DNA from: an uncultured Alphaproteobacteria bacterium
GTDB lineage: Bacteria > Pseudomonadota > Alphaproteobacteria > Rs-D84
Length of the DNA stretch: 12,022 nucleotides
Assembly (NCBI GenBank): GCA_944389685.1
Contig: CALXNF010000039.1
Coordinates: 1-12,022 of the forward strand
Direction: 5' to 3'
Below the pieces are notes generated by a model. That model worked only from the letters and a program-made list of their open reading frames with translations. It ran no database searches and was not told the origin of the DNA. The position numbers were made by a program, and so were the translations under genes. Below are positions 8,089 through 12,022 of this stretch, one piece after another. Positions within the stretch are counted from its first letter, which is position 1. Every line of letters starts with the position of its first letter.

Positions 8089-8156
8089 TAAATTCACCGA
8101 ACCATTATAATACACAAAACCAAGTTATCAAAAACATATTTTACAGGGAAGAGAAA
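8089..8156. promoter_or_regulatory. Divergent promoter region between uvrD and dnaQ
   Basis: On the minus strand TTGATA (8131-8126) and TATAAT (8109-8104) are 16 nt apart, a near-consensus sigma-70-type promoter for uvrD. Transcription would begin around 8097, giving a very short leader that reaches only to the GGTGA before the ATG. The octamer ATTATAAT (8104-8111) is its own reverse complement, so TATAAT also reads on the plus strand (8106-8111) and could be the -10 for dnaQ with a leader of about 40 nt, although its -35 is poor. The dnaQ ribosome binding site is AGGGA at 8145-8149. This is pattern reading only; no start site is known. Confidence 0.5.
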
Positions 8157-8834
8157 ATGGGGCGAGTTATCTGTTTTGACATAGAAACAACCGGTTTGGA
8201 ATACATGCGCGGTGACCGTTGCATCGAAATCGGTGCAGTAGAAATGATAGACGGGAAAATAACAGATAACACTTTTCATGAATACATAAACCCAGACGGG
8301 AAAATAATTCCGCCTGATTCTTATATGGTTCATAAAATTTCTAACGCGTTTTTGGAAGACAAACCAAAAATGAACGTAGTTGCGCCAAAGTTTTTGGAAT
8401 TCATCGGGGACAGCCCTATTGTTGCACATAATGGTCTGGACTTTGACTTTCCGTTTATAAATCATGAATTACAAATGATAGGGCTTTCACAAATCCCACG
8501 AGAACAACAATTTGATTCAATTGTAATTGCAAGAAACAGAGTATTTGGTCCCAAAAGCTATTCTTTAGATGCGTTGGCGAAGTGGTACGGGATTCCGTTA
8601 ACCGCCCGTGCGGATGCACATGGTGCGTTGATTGACGCTGAAATTTTAGCTAAAGTATACAAAGAACTCGAAAATACGGCACCTGCACCAGATGTATCGG
8701 ATATTATTGCCAAACAGCACGCGGCATTTTTATCACACCCTAAAATAGGTTCCGATTTTCCGCACAGAACATTTCCTGCACACGAAGAAGAATTAATCGC
8801 ACACAAGGCATTTATAGAAAAAGTAACCGCATAA
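8157..8834 (+). CDS. dnaQ: DNA polymerase III epsilon subunit-like 3'-5' exonuclease
   Basis: 225 residues, near the usual 230-245 of the proofreading epsilon subunit, which removes misincorporated 3' nucleotides as part of the replicative polymerase core. The DEDDh catalytic set is visible: Asp8 and Glu10 in FDIETTG, Asp97 in the motif beginning AHNGLDFDFPF, and His155/Asp160 in AHGALIDAE. Motif II has one more residue between HN and the likely catalytic Asp than the common HNxxFD form; Asp95 is the alternative ligand. The tail beyond residue 170 would hold the polymerase-binding region. AGGGA lies 7 nt before the ATG at 8157. It is divergent from uvrD and followed at once by a hairpin terminator. 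A stand-alone DnaQ-fold exonuclease is possible, but length and motifs favour epsilon. Confidence 0.88.
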   Translation: MGRVICFDIETTGLEYMRGDRCIEIGAVEMIDGKITDNTFHEYINPDGKIIPPDSYMVHKISNAFLEDKPKMNVVAPKFLEFIGDSPIVAHNGLDFDFPFINHELQMIGLSQIPREQQFDSIVIARNRVFGPKSYSLDALAKWYGIPLTARADAHGALIDAEILAKVYKELENTAPAPDVSDIIAKQHAAFLSHPKIGSDFPHRTFPAHEEELIAHKAFIEKVTA

Positions 8835-8859
8835 AAATCCCGCCACGGCGGAATTTTTT
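8833..8859. terminator. Hairpin terminator after dnaQ, probably bidirectional
   Basis: A GC core of CCGC/GCGG with a CACG loop (8840-8851) is flanked by AAAAAT on the left and ATTTTT on the right, which extend the stem past a single C:A mismatch. The T-run on the plus strand ends dnaQ transcription and the A-run gives a T-run on the minus strand, so it can also end the leftward Cys-rich transcription unit, whose stop codon (8860-8858) touches it. Confidence 0.85.
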
Positions 8860-9073
8860 ATATAATATTAATTAGGCAGGAGTTTGAAGCAGAATTATAT
8901 AGTCCCTCGTTGCAAATACAAGTTTTCTTTTCACTATCATAAGTAGCACATGTCGGACAAGGAGAACTCTTAAAAGAAAAACTCAAATGATTTTTATCAA
9001 ACACCTTAACAAAACCATCGCTACATACACATCCGTTACTTGTCGAATCAAAATAAGCGTTACTTAGGAACAC
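8858..9073 (-). CDS. Short Cys-rich ORF, likely frameshifted C-terminus of the 782-aa secreted protein
   Basis: 71 codons from a GTG at 9073, overlapping the end of the upstream gene by 14 nt in the +1 frame. Cysteines occur at residues 15, 17, 39, 42, 52, 54 and 66 in the style of the upstream protein's last repeats (CxC-xxG-...-C). NAYFDSTSNGCVC mirrors the upstream NAHVNSSGVCEC. It has no signal peptide of its own, yet carries Cys modules normally found outside the cytoplasm, so it reads best as the detached end of the same protein. Possible causes are a real disabling indel, programmed frameshifting, or a sequence error. Alternatively it may be a separate coupled gene: GGGGA lies 2 nt before the GTG, which is close for a ribosome binding site. 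Function is not recognised. Confidence 0.5.
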   Translation of the reverse strand: MFLSNAYFDSTSNGCVCSDGFVKVFDKNHLSFSFKSSPCPTCATYDSEKKTCICNEGLYNSASNSCLINII

Positions 9074-11408
9074 ATTCCCCGTCTGTTAATTCATAGCCCG
9101 ACTTACACTCACACACACCAGAGCTATTAACATGTGCGTTTTCAGGACAACTTATCGCGACACATTGTGTTCCAGATACTGTATATCCATTAATGCACTT
9201 ACAATGCTCATTTACATAATTATCTGCAGACGTTCCGGACGCTTCTGTATAAACAGAATTATCTGGACACAATAACGACTGATAGAACATTTCTGATATG
9301 CTATCTATGCAAGTTTTATCATCGTTCTCAGGGCAGCTTGTTGTATCTTTATCAAAGACCGCATACGCACAAGTCAATGCGACATTACGGCATGCACCGC
9401 GCATAACATTATAAATACCATTTATACTTGCACTGTTTGACCAAGCATTAACCTGTGTTACCTGTTGATTATAGCACGTTGCAATATCCAGCATACATTC
9501 AGAAGCATAATCAGATATTATTTGTCTTTGTTCTGCCTGAATATTTACCATCGCACGTTGTATATAATTCACAACGATATCATTATAACTTTTATAATTT
9601 CCACTGCTGTCATATGTATAAGCTTGACATTTATCCAATACGGCTCTGCACAAACCTTCATCCGTAACTTTTTGCTTTGTTCCTATTTTCTGTAATAAAT
9701 ATTTTACAACGCACGCACCGTTATTACCGGTATCATTTACCCCTGTCGCAGAAGCAGTGCAAGAAGCTTCGCTTATTCCCATCCCATACGAATTCTTTAA
9801 GAAATCGCTACTTATATTTGCGTTATTATAATTTTCCATAAAATCTGTAATTTTTGTAATATTTTGACCCAAAACTACATCGCCATTTTCATCAATATAT
9901 CTTTTCGTCGGGTCAAGGCACTTCGTATAATCCGCACCACAAACCATTTCATCGGTCATACACGTATCCAGCGCAGCTATACAGCCTTTGGCATCATATT
10001 GATTTTTATTTTGCAATACGGCCAGCCTTGCTTTCTGCAACATTAAATTTGCACTACGAACATTGGACACCAAGGTCTCGTTCATTTTTGTAAGCCCCTG
10101 CTCATATGAAATACAATCTTTATCTATGGCCAAATCATAGTTAGCGGTAATCTGATCTACGTTTGCCCCAGCTGCCTCACACTGATTTAAAATTGTCTTA
10201 CAGCGAGATTTCGCCGCACTATATAAGTTTTTGCCGCGCAAATTTGACATACTGGTTGTACCAGTATTCAAGAAATCCAGACTGAATATATCTGCCATAT
10301 CCGATGAGAAATCTAAATCCATATCTAAACCAAACGACGATGAACTATACGAAGAAGACGAAGATGCACTAGAAGGATCGCGGATAAGTGCCTCTATCTC
10401 ATCCAACATGTTACGAGTTTCCGAAGTATCTTTGGCACCCGACAAAGCCTCTTCTGCTTCGGTTTCTGTCATGATAGCGCGTATTTCATCTGCAGATAAA
10501 CCTACATATCTTATGCGTTGCGCAACTTCATTTAGTTGATTATTCGCATCTGTTACAGCCTCTTCCACACGGGTATAGTTGCTTAAATTCGACGAACAAG
10601 AACAACGTTTCTGATTAGAATCTATTACTGTACAGAACTGATCCATACATTCATTATATTGCTGCTGACAAGACGTATTTAAATCAGACGTTAATTCTAA
10701 ACGTTCCTTTGCTTCAGAAATAGATTCTGTCGTTGCAGTTGTTGTTGCCGCCCTAGATTGAACACGGCGAATTTCTTCGTCTATATTTGACCCTGTATAA
10801 ACATTAGTTCCCGCAATTGTTGCACGTCCTCCAACATCTGCCGTAGACGGCCGCAAAGTTAAGCCAGCACGACGCACGGCAGGATCATTATTCACCGTTG
10901 CCGCCTCAACACGCGGGTTAAGTCCAACGGTATTTACTGTCGCTTCTAAGTTTTCGCGTGCACTGCCTGAGCTGGTCTGTGCAATACTTGATCGCGCCCC
11001 ACCACCAACATTAACTGTTGATGCACCACGCGCAGTATTACTGCTTGTTGTTGTATTATTATCAAGACTTACTACGCGTGAACCAACGCTAATTACATTA
11101 TCAGCGGTACCCGCTTCCGTCGAAGACGTGGTACGATTTATAAGGCTACGATTTGAAGTTGTTCGTGCAGATACAGCACTTTCTGTTTCTGCGGTATTCT
11201 GAGGAACTGCCGTCTGCGCAGCGGTAGTCGTTCTGGACGTCTGTGCCCGCGAAACAGAATTTGTAGAAGTTCGCGTACTAGTCTGAGACGCATTCGAATT
11301 TGAACTATCTGACGGAATTACTCTTGATACAGTTGTCACCGTACCGTCTGCAAAAGCGAACGGTGCGAAAAACGCAATTAAGAAAAAGCACAAAGGCAAT
11401 CTTCTCAT
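9060..11408 (-). CDS. Large secreted Ser/Thr-rich, Cys-rich protein of unknown function
   Basis: 782 residues; I do not recognise a named family. Residues 1-20 form a signal peptide (RR start, Phe-rich core, cut after AFA), which supports the ATG at 11408. Residues 21-240 are low complexity, rich in Ser, Thr, Ala and Asn with spaced Arg. Residues 247-271 form a Cys cluster (CQQQYNECMDQFC..CSC). Residues 280-345 look helical and possibly coiled-coil. A Ser run (346-358) is followed by an acidic stretch. Residues 400-710 carry spaced Cys pairs (for example 403/410, 476/483/490/497, 587/594, 638/645, 673/680) suggesting a helical, disulfide-linked domain. Residues 714-782 hold two EGF-like modules (C..CxC..GY..C). 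It is probably periplasmic or surface-exposed, as a soluble protein: no internal membrane segment is evident. A TATAAT at 11425-11420 could be its -10; no ribosome binding site is evident. The tail appears to continue in another frame downstream. Confidence 0.8.
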   Translation of the reverse strand: MRRLPLCFFLIAFFAPFAFADGTVTTVSRVIPSDSSNSNASQTSTRTSTNSVSRAQTSRTTTAAQTAVPQNTAETESAVSARTTSNRSLINRTTSSTEAGTADNVISVGSRVVSLDNNTTTSSNTARGASTVNVGGGARSSIAQTSSGSARENLEATVNTVGLNPRVEAATVNNDPAVRRAGLTLRPSTADVGGRATIAGTNVYTGSNIDEEIRRVQSRAATTTATTESISEAKERLELTSDLNTSCQQQYNECMDQFCTVIDSNQKRCSCSSNLSNYTRVEEAVTDANNQLNEVAQRIRYVGLSADEIRAIMTETEAEEALSGAKDTSETRNMLDEIEALIRDPSSASSSSSYSSSSFGLDMDLDFSSDMADIFSLDFLNTGTTSMSNLRGKNLYSAAKSRCKTILNQCEAAGANVDQITANYDLAIDKDCISYEQGLTKMNETLVSNVRSANLMLQKARLAVLQNKNQYDAKGCIAALDTCMTDEMVCGADYTKCLDPTKRYIDENGDVVLGQNITKITDFMENYNNANISSDFLKNSYGMGISEASCTASATGVNDTGNNGACVVKYLLQKIGTKQKVTDEGLCRAVLDKCQAYTYDSSGNYKSYNDIVVNYIQRAMVNIQAEQRQIISDYASECMLDIATCYNQQVTQVNAWSNSASINGIYNVMRGACRNVALTCAYAVFDKDTTSCPENDDKTCIDSISEMFYQSLLCPDNSVYTEASGTSADNYVNEHCKCINGYTVSGTQCVAISCPENAHVNSSGVCECKSGYELTDGECVPK

Positions 11409-11470
11409 ATTATTAAATAATTATAAAATAACTATGCAAAACAAAAAAGATGAAAAATTATTATTTAATA

Positions 11471-11500
11471 AAAAAAATCCGCCGATTGGCGGATTTTTTT
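11471..11500 (-). terminator. Perfect hairpin terminator of the rplU-rpmA unit
   Basis: AAAAAAATCCGCC and GGCGGATTTTTTT are exact reverse complements around a GATT loop. The stem begins at the last base of the rpmA stop codon (11502-11500) and ends in a T-run on the minus strand. The symmetry means it could also stop plus-strand transcription. It separates the ribosomal genes from the Cys-rich gene; the spacer 11409-11499 holds nothing else clear beyond the possible -10 for that gene. Confidence 0.9.
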
Positions 11501-11766
11501 TATTTGTCTTCAGATTCAGGTATAACAGAAACAGTCTTTCTGTCGCCCAGACCTTTTTTGAATTTCACAACGCCTGCAACTTTAGCAAACAATGTGTGAT
11601 CTTTACCCATACCAACATTCAAACCAGGATGTACAGATGTACCACGCTGACGAATGATGATATTACCTGGAATAACACGACTGCCACCAGATTTCTTAAC
11701 ACCCAAACGACGTCCCGCTGGGTCGCGTCCGTTGGTTGTTGCTGAACCCGCTTTCTTATGTGCCAT
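11500..11766 (-). CDS. rpmA: 50S ribosomal protein L27
   Basis: 88 residues, the normal length. The N-terminus [20 protein letters not shown] is the typical L27 start, which reaches toward the peptidyl transferase centre; the body [32 protein letters not shown] follows the family closely. There is no N-terminal extension of the kind that must be cleaved in Firmicutes. AAAGGAG (11780-11774) is a strong ribosome binding site 7 nt before the ATG. It lies 46 nt downstream of rplU, the usual pair, and a hairpin terminator closes the unit. obgE, which often follows rpmA, is not next here. Confidence 0.97.
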   Translation of the reverse strand: MAHKKAGSATTNGRDPAGRRLGVKKSGGSRVIPGNIIIRQRGTSVHPGLNVGMGKDHTLFAKVAGVVKFKKGLGDRKTVSVIPESEDK

Positions 11767-11812
11767 AATTAAACTCCTTTGGATTTCTGATTTTTATTAC
11801 AACCAGAAATTT

Positions 11813-12022
11813 TTAGCCCTTAATTTCCGTAATTTTCAATACAGTAATGTACTGACGATGACCTTTTGTGCGACGATAGTTCTGGCGACGTTTTTTCTTA
11901 AATACCAAAATTTTATCTGCACGCTTCTGTTCTACTACTTCGGCAACAACCTTAGCCCCGTTAACGAACGGTGTACCAATTTTGTCGTCCAGCATCAATA
12001 CCTGGTCAAATTCGACCTTACC
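11813..12022 (-). CDS. rplU: 50S ribosomal protein L21, N-terminus beyond window
   Basis: The frame is open to the window edge; 69 residues are visible, starting [13 protein letters not shown] and ending ITEIKG. L21 is usually about 103 residues, so roughly the first third is outside. The segments [30 protein letters not shown] and YRRTKGHRQ are typical of L21, which binds 23S rRNA through its basic part. A Met in the MLDD stretch could be mistaken for a start, but the frame continues upstream with family-like sequence. It is co-oriented with rpmA 46 nt downstream. Confidence 0.96.
   Translation of the reverse strand, partial: GKVEFDQVLMLDDKIGTPFVNGAKVVAEVVEQKRADKILVFKKKRRQNYRRTKGHRQYITVLKITEIKG

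Noticed and set aside
8089..8115. GTG at 8115 as the uvrD start, adding nine residues
   Set aside because: The promoter -10 would fall inside the coding sequence, and the ATG at 8088 has a GGTGA site and a family-like N-terminus.
8094..8465. A 123-codon minus-strand open frame upstream of uvrD
   Set aside because: It covers the start of dnaQ, whose catalytic motifs prove the plus frame; the minus translation has no family features.
10231..10539. A 102-codon plus-strand open frame
   Set aside because: It is a shadow of the Ser-rich part of the 782-aa secreted gene on the minus strand.
11434..11745. A 103-codon plus-strand open frame across the terminator
   Set aside because: It runs through a perfect terminator hairpin and antisense to rpmA.
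1..12022. tRNA, rRNA or CRISPR elements
   Set aside because: I saw no cloverleaf-like stretch, no rRNA-like conserved segment and no regularly spaced direct repeats in the gaps between genes.

Overview
The window is AT-rich and tightly packed. Its gene content points to an alphaproteobacterium, most likely a host-associated lineage of the Rickettsiales/Holosporales or uncultured gut-alphaproteobacterial kind. This rests on a run of several VirB6-like type IV secretion (T4SS) membrane proteins, a habit best known from the Rickettsiales, beside ordinary bacterial housekeeping genes. The taxonomic placement is inference; no rRNA or other decisive marker is present.

Left part (1-5976): five VirB6/TrbL-like polytopic membrane proteins. 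One runs leftward off the window edge (1-661, minus). Four run rightward as a compact operon (730-5976) with junctions of 4-nt overlap, 1-nt overlap and 2-nt gap. The two arms diverge from a 68-bp spacer that holds a perfect 12-bp inverted repeat overlapping possible back-to-back promoters. The proteins differ in sequence but share a layout: an N-terminal signal or anchor, a first membrane hairpin, a periplasmic loop with a Cys pair (4 of 5), a second membrane block ending near an FPL/LPL motif (seen in the four complete ones), and a Lys-rich tail. They would form or regulate the inner-membrane part of a T4SS channel.

Middle (5980-8834): a UvrD/PcrA-type DNA repair helicase on the minus strand converges on the T4SS operon with only 3 nt between stop codons. 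A DnaQ-type 3'-5' exonuclease is transcribed divergently from it. The 68-bp spacer between them has a palindromic -10 octamer that could serve both genes. A hairpin terminator follows dnaQ.

Right part (8858-11408, minus): a large secreted Ser/Thr-rich, Cys-rich protein of unknown function (782 aa), followed in another frame by a short Cys-rich ORF. That ORF looks like the continuation of its C-terminal EGF-like repeats, cut off by a frameshift. Beyond a perfect hairpin terminator lie rpmA (L27) and the C-terminal two thirds of rplU (L21), also on the minus strand, which runs off the right edge.

The most noteworthy material is the divergent VirB6-paralog cluster with its conserved cysteines and palindrome, and the unrecognised Cys-rich secreted protein with its possibly broken tail. 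I saw no tRNA, rRNA, CRISPR array or insertion sequence. No stretch over 300 bases lacks a gene.
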